A stretch of 64,000 nucleotides of DNA from contig NZ_JAJKFQ010000001.1 in NCBI RefSeq assembly GCF_020966635.1, positions 1,612,001-1,676,000 of the forward strand, given 5' to 3'. The stretch comes from Stieleria sp. JC731 (lineage in GTDB: Bacteria > Planctomycetota > Planctomycetia > Pirellulales > Pirellulaceae). Below are positions 1 to 10,839 of this stretch, one piece after another; within the stretch, counting starts at the first letter, position 1, and every line of letters begins with the position of its first letter. Position numbers and translations under genes: made by a program. Under the pieces are notes generated by a model that was not told where the DNA came from, searched no databases, and saw nothing but the letters and a program-made list of their open reading frames with translations.

Positions 1-18
1 ACAAAGACTCGCTGGCGA

Positions 19-1056
<1,038 letters not shown>

Positions 1057-1122
1057 TCAAGTGGCCTAGGGCCGACTGGACACGTTGTTCACTGCCGTCA
1101 AATTGGGCTTTCGTATCGCAGA

Positions 1123-2451
1123 TTAAGATTCGTCGGGGATATTAATCGTCATGGGCTTTCGGTTTCTTTCGCGAATCGCAGCGTCTTCACGCGTATTCTT
1201 GCGTTGCCAAATGAAGGTTCCCAAAACTGCCCCCAGTATTAGGGCAGCTAGGACGTAGCCAAACCATGCGATTCCGGATTCTTCTTCGAGCGTCGGATCC
1301 AGTCGTGACGTCCAGTCTGCTGCGACGATCAGTGGCCCCACTTGCTTGCCACCACCTTCCTTGGTCATGAATTCGTTGCTGTAGCTCCAGAGACGATAAA
1401 AGAAGCCTTCGACGGTGACGGGGTGGCTAATCATGGCGACCAGCGAGTTTCGTTGTCGGAATTCGGCATCCAAAAATTCGGGTAGCTTTGTTGAAACGAG
1501 GGTAACCGGGTACGAGCCGCTCATTTCGATCGCCGGTCCTGTTTCGCCTTCGGCACGCTCCAGACGCAACACTTTTTTACCCAGGTCGCCACTGGCATCG
1601 ATCTGAAAGTAGTGGTCCTGACCAAGCTGTTGGCGAACGGATTCGGAATCGATTGCGATGCGAGTTACCCGAACGACCGCAGCATCGATGCTGATCCATT
1701 GTGCGAAAAGCTCTGTCGGTCTTGTCAACAACGCGACAGGATCAACCCGTTCGCCTCCGTTTACCGAGGAAACCTTCTGGGCAGCCGCCATCAACCCGTA
1801 AAAGGCATCGGCATCTTCCGCCTGAAGGACGCGACGATTACGCGAAGCAGCATCCGAAATCAAACTCAAGTCGAATCCGACTGACGAGAGCATCTGCCAA
1901 CCCTGCTTTTCTGGGTTCGTGGGGAACCAAGCGAGACGCTTTGCTGCGAGTGCCGTCGTGGTGTCTGATTTCTGGACCAAGATCGCATCCGCAGAAACCA
2001 TGTCGCCTTTTGCGATCTTACCGGCAAGTGGTGGTGCAAAGATCGAAAAAGGTTTTCCGGAGGCATGATTGATAATGACCTCTTGGAAGGCATCCATCTC
2101 CAGATACTCCGAAAGGTCATCCGGTAACGGATATTGGCGAATCGATTCGATCGCCCCTTCGACGTGAACGACATCACCAGGAGTGATATCTGAATCGAGT
2201 TGCAATGATGACTGCTGCAGTCGTTTTTCGTTGATCGATTTTATTCGATACAGCAGTTTGGCCATTTCTGCTGCGGACTCGGTATCGGTGACCGGGTAAC
2301 AGTTTTGGATCCGCTGATCGTCAAAACCGCTCAGTAGGTTCAACGCGTTTTCGGCGTGTGATCTGGCGAACTGAAAATTGTCGCTGGAGCCAGCGAGGCA
2401 AAACGCAACGATGATGGTCGCGAATCGGACCCATCGAGAACCGAACTTCAT
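1123..2451 (-). CDS. membrane-anchored protein of unknown function (second of a pair)
   Basis: 442 residues, family not recognised. An N-terminal hydrophobic stretch (about 10-25) looks like a signal peptide or anchor. A long soluble middle follows, then one strong transmembrane segment at about 395-415 and a short basic tail. The middle contains a beta-rich part near 80-160 (GDVVHVEGAI, then alternating hydrophobics) that could be an OB-like fold, but I cannot prove this. It starts 29 bases after the stop of the upstream gene on the same strand, which has the same anchor-soluble-anchor layout, so the two probably form an operon and may act together at the membrane. No enzyme motif was seen. 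Confidence 0.7.
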   Translation of the reverse strand: MKFGSRWVRFATIIVAFCLAGSSDNFQFARSHAENALNLLSGFDDQRIQNCYPVTDTESAAEMAKLLYRIKSINEKRLQQSSLQLDSDITPGDVVHVEGAIESIRQYPLPDDLSEYLEMDAFQEVIINHASGKPFSIFAPPLAGKIAKGDMVSADAILVQKSDTTTALAAKRLAWFPTNPEKQGWQMLSSVGFDLSLISDAASRNRRVLQAEDADAFYGLMAAAQKVSSVNGGERVDPVALLTRPTELFAQWISIDAAVVRVTRIAIDSESVRQQLGQDHYFQIDASGDLGKKVLRLERAEGETGPAIEMSGSYPVTLVSTKLPEFLDAEFRQRNSLVAMISHPVTVEGFFYRLWSYSNEFMTKEGGGKQVGPLIVAADWTSRLDPTLEEESGIAWFGYVLAALILGAVLGTFIWQRKNTREDAAIRERNRKPMTINIPDES

Positions 2452-2480
2452 AATGATTCCTGTGTCGGATGATTCGTTGG

Positions 2481-3893
2481 CTATTCTGCGGTTTTGGAAG
2501 GGTCGCTTTGTAAAACACGCGGATCAAAACCCGCCTGCTCCATCGCGTTTTGCCTTAGCTTTCGAGTCCGTTTCGATTCTTTTGCGGCACGCAGCATTAA
2601 CCCTGCGGCGATCATGATACCGGCAATGACCGTGACCAGGATTCCTATCCAACCCGCTGTCGTGATCTGCTGCGCTGGCTGCGGGGCCGGGTTGTTCAAA
2701 TCCAGCGATTGGGCGCTCGCGCGAGCCGGTGTTAGGACGCGGCCGATCAAGACCGGTGCGATGTCGGCGCCGACGCTTGAGCGATAGGGCAACCGTTTGA
2801 CGAACCGCCCGACGCACTTCAGCTGATTTGACACGTCTCGGTTTCCTTTCCGATTAGGTGTGCCGTCAGCAAGAAGGATGTTTTGATAGGACGTCGGCAG
2901 CGAAGGAACCATCATGATCAAAGGACGAACGCCACCGTCATTGGGAACGATCCATAATTTCCAGTATTCGCGGATGCCCGAGCGATTCGATTTTGCTTCA
3001 ACTTTCTCTGCCAGTTGAAGGAGCCCGATGATCTGAAGCGTTTGTCCTTGATAAACATCGGGTTGCTGCAGCAATGGCAAGGTCCCGATCGATGAAGCAT
3101 CGCGTATGCTCAAACGTTCGCTTCGGGCCAGTTGCAGGTAGAACGCATCACTATCGTCGTTCGTCCAAAACGTGCCATCCTGAACTCTCGACAAAGCCTC
3201 TTGATCCAATGCGTCCAATGTCGCGGTCGCCCATGCCGCCATGGGAGGTAATTGATCGGCGGTGATGTCAGATTGGCCAGCGATGTTGGACAGTTGATTC
3301 AGTTGTTCGATGACGCGTTCCGCCATCGCCTTTCTCTCTGGTTGCGATGGTCGCAGCTGTGTTAGCAGTTCACTCGATTTGGCGATCTGCTGGGTGGAAA
3401 CCCCTTCCCAGTCGAAGGACGCGTTGTCGCTTGCGTTGGGACGGGACAGTTGCCCTTCAATTGGCACCAGGGTTTTGATCCAGTCGCGCTGCAGCGCAAG
3501 ATCCATCGATGCGACCCACGGACGGGCGTCGGTCCACAGGTTCGTGATGCTGTTCGATTCGCGAGCAGTTTTTTGTGATTCGTCGTTCGTCGGCGACGCA
3601 ACCGGTCCTGGCAGGGTGTTAGAATTCGGCAAAGCGATCAAACTTTTCGAATCGACGTCTTCTGACACGGCATCCGGCGAAGCTGTAAAGAACACTTCAT
3701 AGAGGCCCGGCTGACGTGCTTGTCGCATCACAACGATGATCAGTGCGAACGCGACGGCCAAACGAATCAGCCGCCGCGAGATTCCACTGGGGGGAACCCT
3801 CCGACGCGACGACGGGCCTCCGTCCCTTGAACGGGGGTCGCTTGAACGCGTGCCATAAAGGCTGGAATCGTTAAATTGCGAGGGAATCCGCAT
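2481..3893 (-). CDS. membrane-anchored protein of unknown function (first of a pair)
   Basis: 470 residues, not recognised. The first 40 residues are Arg/Ser/Pro-rich and presumably cytoplasmic. A transmembrane segment follows at about 42-57, then a large soluble region, and a second transmembrane segment at about 414-434 with a basic tail. A stretch in the last third (YQGQTLQIIGLLQLAEKVE, then a WKLWIVP strand) resembles the strand-rich section of the downstream neighbour, so the two genes may be distant paralogues. Its stop lies 29 bases before the neighbour's start. The gap of about 195 bases to the divergent TPR gene at 4088 probably holds promoters for both directions. Confidence 0.7.
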   Translation of the reverse strand: MRIPSQFNDSSLYGTRSSDPRSRDGGPSSRRRVPPSGISRRLIRLAVAFALIIVVMRQARQPGLYEVFFTASPDAVSEDVDSKSLIALPNSNTLPGPVASPTNDESQKTARESNSITNLWTDARPWVASMDLALQRDWIKTLVPIEGQLSRPNASDNASFDWEGVSTQQIAKSSELLTQLRPSQPERKAMAERVIEQLNQLSNIAGQSDITADQLPPMAAWATATLDALDQEALSRVQDGTFWTNDDSDAFYLQLARSERLSIRDASSIGTLPLLQQPDVYQGQTLQIIGLLQLAEKVEAKSNRSGIREYWKLWIVPNDGGVRPLIMMVPSLPTSYQNILLADGTPNRKGNRDVSNQLKCVGRFVKRLPYRSSVGADIAPVLIGRVLTPARASAQSLDLNNPAPQPAQQITTAGWIGILVTVIAGIMIAAGLMLRAAKESKRTRKLRQNAMEQAGFDPRVLQSDPSKTAE

Positions 3894-4087
3894 AAGGCAA
3901 GATGATCGAAGCCGTTTGGACGCTTGAATGACGATTGTTCGAATTTACGATAAAATTGACCGGCGAAACTGCGGTGCCTTCCGCACCGACTAGTTTGATC
4001 CTATCCGATCCGCTTTTCTTTATTGTCGAATCACTGCCCTCGATGGCAATCGATTCGCCCTACCTGTCTTTGATTTAGCTATTCATT

Positions 4088-7000
4088 ATGACGAATCTTG
4101 CAACGAGTCGATTTCGTGCGACCACTGAAGATCTCTCAAAAAACAGACAGCTCGATCGGACCCGATTTACCAGTTTTGTATTGGGCGAAACTTCTTCCGA
4201 GTCCTGTTCTGCAGATCGTGCTCGATGCGGACGTCAGCATGCGACAAAACTACGACGGACCCGCCGTCGCCGTTCACGCTTGCTGATTGCGCTGGCTGTA
4301 CCGGTTGCGCTGGCAATCAACGGGCTGGGCGCTGGTGTCGCACGCGGTGACGGCGAACCTGCCGAATTGTTTGTCAAGCAGCTTCGCAATGTAGGATATT
4401 TCGACACCGCAATTACCTATTTGGATCGGGCGACCAGTATCGCGGGAATCGACGATTCATTTGTCAAAGCGATCCCGCTGGAAAAAGCTCAGACGTACAT
4501 CGAGCAGGCGCTCAATACGCGAAACAGTGAATCACGGGACGAAGCGTTCGCAGACGCAGAGAAAACGCTGAACGATTTTATTTCGTCACAAAGCACCCAC
4601 CCCCGTGTTAGTGAAGCGAGATTGCAGCTGGGCAAGTTGCAAATGATTCGCGCCGCTCAACTGCTCGCCGGCAACCCGACAACCGAAAAGACAAACCAAG
4701 CTCGGGCGTCCTATCACGCCGCTGCAAAAACGTTTGACGCCATTGTGGCGGATCTGCGTAGCAAATTGGCTGAAATGAAAGGCCAGAACATCGACGCGGC
4801 CACTGACCCCGATGCCGCGGCACGTCGCGATCAATATCGGTTTGAGTTTCTTCAATCGCAGTTGAACGCTGCAGATGCGATCAAGCTGGCTGCAAAGACA
4901 TTTGAGTCACCTGCCGAAGACGACAAAGCGGGGTTGGAAGACGCACGCAAGCGGCTCGCTGAACTAAACAAGATCTATTTCAAGTATCCGCCCGGTGCGA
5001 TCGCTTTGGTGCACCTAGGCGAAGTCAATGAGTTGTTGGGCGACAACGGTGCGGCCTTGGACAACTACTTGAAAATGATCGAAGAGCCGGAGGTCGATGT
5101 TCTACGCGACGCAAAGTTCTTGGCGGCTGCCGGAATCGTGCGAATGAAATTGAAAGAATCGCCTCCCAAGTACCAGGAAGCGATCGACCGAACCGAAGGC
5201 TTTCTGAAGCAGGTTCGCCCCGACGAAGAAAAGACCGCTTCGGTGCAGGAGTTTCGTGTCTCGCTCGCGAAGGCCTATCTTGAAAAGGCCGCCGATACTT
5301 CACTGAAGAAAGGCGAAATCGGTCGCGCGAAATCATCCGGACGGGAATTGTTGCAGGCTGCTAAGAAGGTGCCCGGCAAACACGTTGAGGAAGTCGACGC
5401 GATGCTGGAAACACTTGGCATCGAGCCCACCGCGACAGAGCTTCCGACGGCTGAACCGCCGAAGAGTTTTGACGAATCATTTGAAACCGCCAAAACCATT
5501 TTAGATCGTATCAGTGAGATCGAGTCGACCTTGAAGTTGCTCGATTCGCAAGAGGAAACCGAGGATCTGAAGAAGCAGAAAACTGATCTGCAAGCTCAGA
5601 TTCAACAGGCCTACCAAATCGGAGTCCAAGTGCTTCGTGGCGGTTTGGGGATGATCAATTCGGAATCGGATATCGAAACGGTCAACCAAGCTCGTCAGAT
5701 CCTGGCCTACTTCCTCTATCAATCCAAACGCAATCGTGAAGCTGTCGTCGTTGGTAGCTTCCTGGCCCACGCCTCACCGGGTACCGACGTCGGGTTAAAA
5801 GGCGGTTTGATGGCACTGACTTCCATGCAGATTTTGCTCAGCGAAGTCCCCGAGGAAGAAAACGACGGTTTGATCCGCCAGTTGGAATCGCTCGGGAAAT
5901 ACTTGTCGAAAACCTGGCCAGACGATCCGAATGCCGCCGCAGCACAAGGGATGCAAATCCGTTTGCTATTGACGAAAGACGATTTCGACGGCGCTCAAAA
6001 GCTGATCGATGAGATGAGTGCCGGTAGCGAACGGGCTTCATTCAAACGCTTGTTGGGGCAACTGTTTTGGAACCAGTCCATCGTCGCCCGTACCGAAGGT
6101 GATGACGCAAAGTCAAAATCATTGATCGATCGTGCAAAGAAAAATTTGACCGAAGGCCTCGAGGAAATCGAAGGCAACTTGGTTGAATTCGAAGCATTGC
6201 AGGCCGCGTTAGTACTCGCGAAAGTTCATCTACTTGCTGATGCACACAAGTCTGCCTTGGAAGTGCTTGATCATCCGAAATATGGACCGGTTGAACTTGC
6301 GACGAAGCTAGAAGAACCTTCGGAGTCATTCCTTGGTGACTTGTATAGCAATGAACTGAAGGCACTCGTTGGCGTCATGCTGGCCAGCGACAATCCGGGC
6401 GAATACCTCGACCGCATGACCGGCACTATGGAAAAGCTGCGTCAGGCTTTCAAAGGGCCTGAAGCCCAAGCCAGTTTGACGCAGACCTACATGCGATTGG
6501 CGACGGACTTGAAAACACAGCTGGATACCGCGAGCCCCGCGAAAAAACAAAAGCTAACGACCGCGTTTTTGGAAATGCTTAAACGTGTTCGGGATGCGAC
6601 GGATGACCAGGCAACGTTGCGATGGGTTGGGCAGACCCTGATGTCGTTGGGCGAATCTGGGATGGATGCCAACCAGACAAAAGCGACAGGACAAGCTGCC
6701 GAGCTGATGACGCAAGCGATCGCGACCTTCAAATCGCTCGATGACCAATCCAACGTGACCACCGTCTACCTGACCGCGAAAGCGCAGCGGTTGTCCGGTC
6801 AGTACAAGGATTCGATTGATACCATCGCGAAGCTTTTGGAAGCGAATCCGATGATGTTGGAAGCACAAATGGAAGGGGCGCTTGCCTACGAATCATGGGC
6901 GGCTTCGCTTAGTCCAAAGATCGCCTACAAAGCCTATACCGCTGCACTGGAAGGTTCGCGGAAAGGCAAAAACGGAAAGAACATCATCTGGGGTTGGGCA

Positions 7001-7276
7001 GAGATCAGCAGCAAAACCAGCAAGAACATTCGCCGCAGTGAGAACTTTAAAGAGAAGTTCTTCGAATCTCGATACCACGTCGCACTGTGTCTTTACCTGA
7101 TGGGTAAGGCAGCTGATCGTGAAACGGACATCAAGAAAGCGATCAAAATCATTCGTGAGGCTGCGACCCTGTTCCCTGATCTGGGCGGCCCCGCCAACTT
7201 TAAGAAATATGACGCACTGATGAAGGAAGCCCAGCGGAACGCCGGCGAAAAACCTACCGGTGTCGCCGCCAAGTAA
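4088..7276 (+). CDS. large TPR-like repeat protein, membrane-anchored or exported
   Basis: 1062 residues, rich in helix-forming Ala/Glu/Lys/Leu with recurring TPR-like pairs (for example the A-ALVHLGEVNELLGDNGAAL stretch near 305-325), so a long helical solenoid is likely. A hydrophobic segment at about 64-84 preceded by an Arg-rich run (RRTRRRRSR) looks like an extended planctomycete-type signal peptide or a type II anchor. The 60 residues before it could be mis-assigned, but no better start is visible. TPR solenoids usually scaffold protein complexes; no partner can be named. It is followed after 85 bases by another exported TPR-like protein and then a third exported protein, suggesting one transcription unit. 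Confidence 0.75.
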   Translation: MTNLATSRFRATTEDLSKNRQLDRTRFTSFVLGETSSESCSADRARCGRQHATKLRRTRRRRSRLLIALAVPVALAINGLGAGVARGDGEPAELFVKQLRNVGYFDTAITYLDRATSIAGIDDSFVKAIPLEKAQTYIEQALNTRNSESRDEAFADAEKTLNDFISSQSTHPRVSEARLQLGKLQMIRAAQLLAGNPTTEKTNQARASYHAAAKTFDAIVADLRSKLAEMKGQNIDAATDPDAAARRDQYRFEFLQSQLNAADAIKLAAKTFESPAEDDKAGLEDARKRLAELNKIYFKYPPGAIALVHLGEVNELLGDNGAALDNYLKMIEEPEVDVLRDAKFLAAAGIVRMKLKESPPKYQEAIDRTEGFLKQVRPDEEKTASVQEFRVSLAKAYLEKAADTSLKKGEIGRAKSSGRELLQAAKKVPGKHVEEVDAMLETLGIEPTATELPTAEPPKSFDESFETAKTILDRISEIESTLKLLDSQEETEDLKKQKTDLQAQIQQAYQIGVQVLRGGLGMINSESDIETVNQARQILAYFLYQSKRNREAVVVGSFLAHASPGTDVGLKGGLMALTSMQILLSEVPEEENDGLIRQLESLGKYLSKTWPDDPNAAAAQGMQIRLLLTKDDFDGAQKLIDEMSAGSERASFKRLLGQLFWNQSIVARTEGDDAKSKSLIDRAKKNLTEGLEEIEGNLVEFEALQAALVLAKVHLLADAHKSALEVLDHPKYGPVELATKLEEPSESFLGDLYSNELKALVGVMLASDNPGEYLDRMTGTMEKLRQAFKGPEAQASLTQTYMRLATDLKTQLDTASPAKKQKLTTAFLEMLKRVRDATDDQATLRWVGQTLMSLGESGMDANQTKATGQAAELMTQAIATFKSLDDQSNVTTVYLTAKAQRLSGQYKDSIDTIAKLLEANPMMLEAQMEGALAYESWAASLSPKIAYKAYTAALEGSRKGKNGKNIIWGWAEISSKTSKNIRRSENFKEKFFESRYHVALCLYLMGKAADRETDIKKAIKIIREAATLFPDLGGPANFKKYDALMKEAQRNAGEKPTGVAAK

Positions 7277-7361
7277 AACGGCAGCGAAAGGCCTCGATCG
7301 CTACTGACTTCTAAGAAACAAACTTCAAGATACTCATCTGACTCCAGTCCCACTCATCGCG

Positions 7362-8396
7362 ATGAACACTCGACAACTCTGCTTCTGTGCTTTCGCATTC
7401 GCATCGCTTCTATCCCTTGCGCAGCCGGCAAGTGCACAAATTGATCGTATTTATACGTACGATTCGTCCAGCGCTTCTGCGGGCAAAGTTGAGACCGTCA
7501 ATAAGAATGGGATCACTTTAAAAGTCGGTAGCAGCGACAAAAACTTTTTGGAAAGTGAGATTCGCAAAGTCTTGTTTCAAGGTGATCCACCTGAATTGAC
7601 ACGTGGACGCGAATTGGCGATCGACGGGCAGTACGATCAAGCGATTGAGGAACTTAAGTCGCTGAACATGGATCAGGTTTCGCGTGACGTGATCAAAGCG
7701 GATATCGCTTACTACCGTCTGTTGTCACGCGCAAAAATGGCGCTCGCCGGCCAGTACGATCGCAATGCCGCTAAAGCCGAAGCGACTGCGTTTGGCAAAA
7801 ATCACGGCAACTCGTATCACTTCTTTTCCGTCGTCAAGCTATTGGGCGATTTGGAGCTTGCGTCAAAGAATTTTGACGGAGCGGTGAAGATGTACGGCTA
7901 CCTCAGCAAAGCACCGTCTGCCGAAACACAAATCCTGTCGCGATACTTAACCGGCGTCGCGATGCTTCGCAAAGACGACGTCGAAGGCGCGAAGAAGATG
8001 TTTAGCGAAGTGGTGGGTGTCGATGTCAATTCGTCAGAAGCACTGCGATTGAAAATCCTTTCTAAGGCTGGCCAAGCAATCGCGATGTCCAAAGCCGGAC
8101 AAACCAAACAAGGCGTCGATGCGGTCGGCCAGTTGATCGCCGAGTTAAATCCAACCGATATCGAGATGTGCGCCAAGATCTACAACGCACAAGGGCAATG
8201 TTATGAAGCGGGTGGCGATATCGAAGGTGCAATCCTCGCTTATCTGCACACACACCTCATGTTCTCCGGTGCCGCTGACGCTCATGCTGAAGCTTTAACT
8301 CAGCTCGTCCAGCTTTGGCCAAAAGTCGGGCGGACGGAACGAGCCGCCGAGGCGCGACAAGAACTTCAACAACGCTACCCAGGTTTTGCGAACTGA
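7362..8396 (+). CDS. exported TPR-like protein
   Basis: 344 residues. A standard signal peptide occupies about 1-25 with a likely cleavage after PASA. A short beta-rich segment (about 30-65, ITLKVGSSDKNFLESEI) precedes helical repeats typical of TPRs, such as ELTRGRELAIDGQYDQAIEE near 77-96 and further pairs to the C-terminus. It is probably periplasmic and binds other proteins. The stop codon overlaps the next start in a TGATG arrangement, so translation of the two is very likely coupled. Its function is unknown beyond a scaffold role; the context with the 1062-residue TPR protein suggests a shared envelope complex. Confidence 0.75.
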   Translation: MNTRQLCFCAFAFASLLSLAQPASAQIDRIYTYDSSSASAGKVETVNKNGITLKVGSSDKNFLESEIRKVLFQGDPPELTRGRELAIDGQYDQAIEELKSLNMDQVSRDVIKADIAYYRLLSRAKMALAGQYDRNAAKAEATAFGKNHGNSYHFFSVVKLLGDLELASKNFDGAVKMYGYLSKAPSAETQILSRYLTGVAMLRKDDVEGAKKMFSEVVGVDVNSSEALRLKILSKAGQAIAMSKAGQTKQGVDAVGQLIAELNPTDIEMCAKIYNAQGQCYEAGGDIEGAILAYLHTHLMFSGAADAHAEALTQLVQLWPKVGRTERAAEARQELQQRYPGFAN

Positions 8397-9274
8397 TGTC
8401 GCCGCGTCTGCAACGGTTCGTCTGCATCTTGCTTGGCGGTTGTTTGTACGTTTGCAGCGTCAACGCACAAACGCCAGCGTCCCAGGATTCGGGCTCAGAG
8501 CAGCTTGTCGTACCTCCGCAAACGTTGTCGATCGGCGGTGTCGAAGTCCAATTACCGGAGCCGACATTGGATGGCTCCGAAGACGCCGAGCGGCAGACCG
8601 AAAAGCTAAAGTCGAAAATTGGTGGGTTGTCGATCCGCCAATTCACTCGTGACTCGCAAGTCGCTCCTGTCCGGATTGACCTGAGCTACATCAAAGATGA
8701 CTCGGGGGCACGAGTCGGTCACTTGGTTCATGTGCTGTTTGTGCTGCATTGCCCGTTGTCTTCATTTACAGAGGGCGATTTTGCACAGCAGCTTTCTGGA
8801 GAAACCGACGAGGCTAGCGATGGCGAGGCTTCGTTCGCACAGGCAGTCGCATCGGATGAGTTGGCCCGAAACGGAATCGTGGCGACCGATGCAAATCAGC
8901 GATTTCGACGTGTGAAAACGGTCTTACTAGATAAGATCGAATTGAACGCGGTGCTGCGAATTGAAAACAGCGAATCGGCGAAGCAGAATCGAATCGATGT
9001 CGTTTTGGATGGCCATTTCCCGGCGACTTGGTCGTCAGTTGAATCGGGCAAAACGGATGTGTCTTTGGATACAGATTCGAAGGGAGCCTATTCAGGATTC
9101 CAAGCTTGGTTGACCGCGACAGAGTTAATCGGCAGCGATGCGGTGGTGATCGAAGCCCAGATCGCGATGCACGAGCCCCAGGGCTGGTTCTCAGGGTCAA
9201 ATTTTCTTCGAAGCAAACTGCCGCTGGTTTTGCAGCAAGCGGCGCGAGATCTGCGTCGCAAGCTTGCTGAATAA
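8396..9274 (+). CDS. exported protein of unknown function, coupled to TPR gene
   Basis: 292 residues from the ATG at 8396, which shares its A with the upstream TGA stop. A longer open frame begins at 8315 but would overlap the upstream gene and place an Arg/Ser/Thr-rich tail before the signal peptide, so the inner start is preferred. Residues 1-24 form a signal peptide ending VNA. The mature part is mostly beta-strand with an amphipathic C-terminus; no known domain was recognised. Tight coupling to the TPR gene implies they work together in the envelope. Confidence 0.75.
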   Translation: MSPRLQRFVCILLGGCLYVCSVNAQTPASQDSGSEQLVVPPQTLSIGGVEVQLPEPTLDGSEDAERQTEKLKSKIGGLSIRQFTRDSQVAPVRIDLSYIKDDSGARVGHLVHVLFVLHCPLSSFTEGDFAQQLSGETDEASDGEASFAQAVASDELARNGIVATDANQRFRRVKTVLLDKIELNAVLRIENSESAKQNRIDVVLDGHFPATWSSVESGKTDVSLDTDSKGAYSGFQAWLTATELIGSDAVVIEAQIAMHEPQGWFSGSNFLRSKLPLVLQQAARDLRRKLAE

Positions 9275-9601
9275 TTTCGGTTCCGTCGGCAATCAAATCT
9301 CGTTTTGTACGAGCCTCGGTTTGTAAGAGGAATTCTCGTGTGGTACATCGAACTGGAGATTGCCAATCGTCAAAACGCGTGGTCGCTCTGTCCAAGTTTG
9401 TTGGAAAAAATCACGATCTAGTTGACTTGCTGTGTTTTCGACCTAGTGTGGCGACTTGGTGTTGAAGCTTTTACGGGGGGCTGCACCCTAGCGCTCGGAT
9501 ATTTGGGCGTTCAGGCATCCTGGCTCTCAGGCGTCCGAACGCTCAGACGTTCGCGTCCGACGTTTTCGTAATCGCTCCCAACACAGCTCTGCACCCACCC
9601 G
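9275..9601. other. intergenic region with short inverted repeats
   Basis: 327 bases without a credible gene. The 3' half carries several small inverted repeats built on CGTTC/GAACG, the clearest a 6-bp stem (CGAACG at 9536-9541 with CGTTCG at 9548-9553). It probably holds the terminator of the upstream operon and the promoter of the PEP-CTERM gene, but no U-tract or clear -35/-10 pair was found. Confidence 0.5.
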
Positions 9602-10669
9602 ATGGCAAGAATCGCTGTCCTTCTAGTCTGCATATTGGCCTTATCCGGCCAATCGGTTCACGGCGGCGTGATCAATTCGTCGCTTGGCGACCATTACCTG
9701 CAGTCGGTGCAACAGTCTCCAAACCGTGTAAATAACGGAAAGGCTTCCTCGCCAGCGGACACCTCGCTAGCAGGCACAGCCCGTTCGTTTCTTGAGCGTT
9801 GTGCCGAACCAGTCAAAAGCTTCAAAACTGATTCGCTTGATCAACTTCGACTTGGCAATCAAACACAAGTCGGCGGGCAACGTCATCTGCAGCTGGTTTC
9901 CATCAGCGCTGGTGATCAGTCTTCGTGGCATCGAGATTGGGATAACGGAGCGATTGGCAGTTCGCTGAATCTTCCTCTGCCGAAACCTGTAATGGCCAAG
10001 CCGACTCCGGTATCGATCTCAGTCGCCACCATGCCGCTGGAATACTACGATTACACAACGTTTGTGCAATCGGGGCAGTCATTTGGCAGTGGCACGTCCA
10101 TTTCAGAAGGCTATGCCTTTGACGATCCGACCCGTTCGGCGATGACCAGTCACAGTGATCGATCAGAATTCCGACCGATCTTCGTATCGACGACGACGGG
10201 GCCAGCGCCGTTATCAAATTCGATGGCTAGTCATTCGTCTTGTGCGGTTGGCTGTGGAACGTCTCAACCGATCAGTTCGATGGCTGGCTGCCAAGTTTGT
10301 TCAGGATCCACACCAACAGGATCCACGCCAACGGGGGTCACAGGAGGTGGCTTCGGGCAACCGATGTCTGGATTTGGATTTGCTGGTGGTAGCGGCGGCT
10401 TTGTTCCGCCGTCTGGACTGACAGGGCTCGCCAGCACCATGCTGTTTCCCGAAGATCCGATTGGTGTTGTCACTACAAACAGCGGCACAATCGGTGGAGC
10501 CACTTCGACGTCGAATTCGACGACGGGGCAAGACGATGATGACGACATCACGCAGCCCCCATCCGATGGCCCGGCAGCCGTGCCGGAGCCCAGTGGGGCG
10601 TTGGTTGCGTTGTTCGGTTTAGCCATGTTTGGGATGACCCGACGCAGGAACTCGGCGATCAACCGATAG
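9602..10669 (+). CDS. PEP-CTERM sorting-signal protein
   Basis: 355 residues, exported. A signal peptide covers about 1-21 (ending VHG). The body is low-complexity, rich in Ser, Gly, Thr and Pro, with a short tandem GSTPTGSTPTG and an acidic DDDDD run before the C-terminus. The last 30 residues carry the PEP-CTERM signal: a VPEPSG motif at about 327-332, a hydrophobic helix, and a final basic TRRR. In bacteria with an exosortase such proteins are anchored and processed at the outer envelope, often with extracellular polysaccharide. The exosortase is not in this window. The gene stands alone, upstream of pyrE by about 170 bases. Confidence 0.85.
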   Translation: MARIAVLLVCILALSGQSVHGGVINSSLGDHYLQSVQQSPNRVNNGKASSPADTSLAGTARSFLERCAEPVKSFKTDSLDQLRLGNQTQVGGQRHLQLVSISAGDQSSWHRDWDNGAIGSSLNLPLPKPVMAKPTPVSISVATMPLEYYDYTTFVQSGQSFGSGTSISEGYAFDDPTRSAMTSHSDRSEFRPIFVSTTTGPAPLSNSMASHSSCAVGCGTSQPISSMAGCQVCSGSTPTGSTPTGVTGGGFGQPMSGFGFAGGSGGFVPPSGLTGLASTMLFPEDPIGVVTTNSGTIGGATSTSNSTTGQDDDDDITQPPSDGPAAVPEPSGALVALFGLAMFGMTRRRNSAINR

Positions 10670-10839
10670 GGTTGCTGACGCTCCGATAAGTCGAAACCTA
10701 GGGTTGGATCGACTGGAAAGCCGGGTTCCAGCTCTGCCACTTGCGGCAATAAACGGGCTCTGGCATCTTGCAGGGTTGTGAAGATCAATCTACGGTCATC
10801 GCCAGATTGAACGCTCCTTTTCAGCACACCCAAAGACCC

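Noticed and set aside
8814-9395. 193-residue minus-strand open frame
   Set aside because: Antisense to the exported protein at 8396; Arg/Ser/Pro-rich composition of a shadow frame, no signal or domain.
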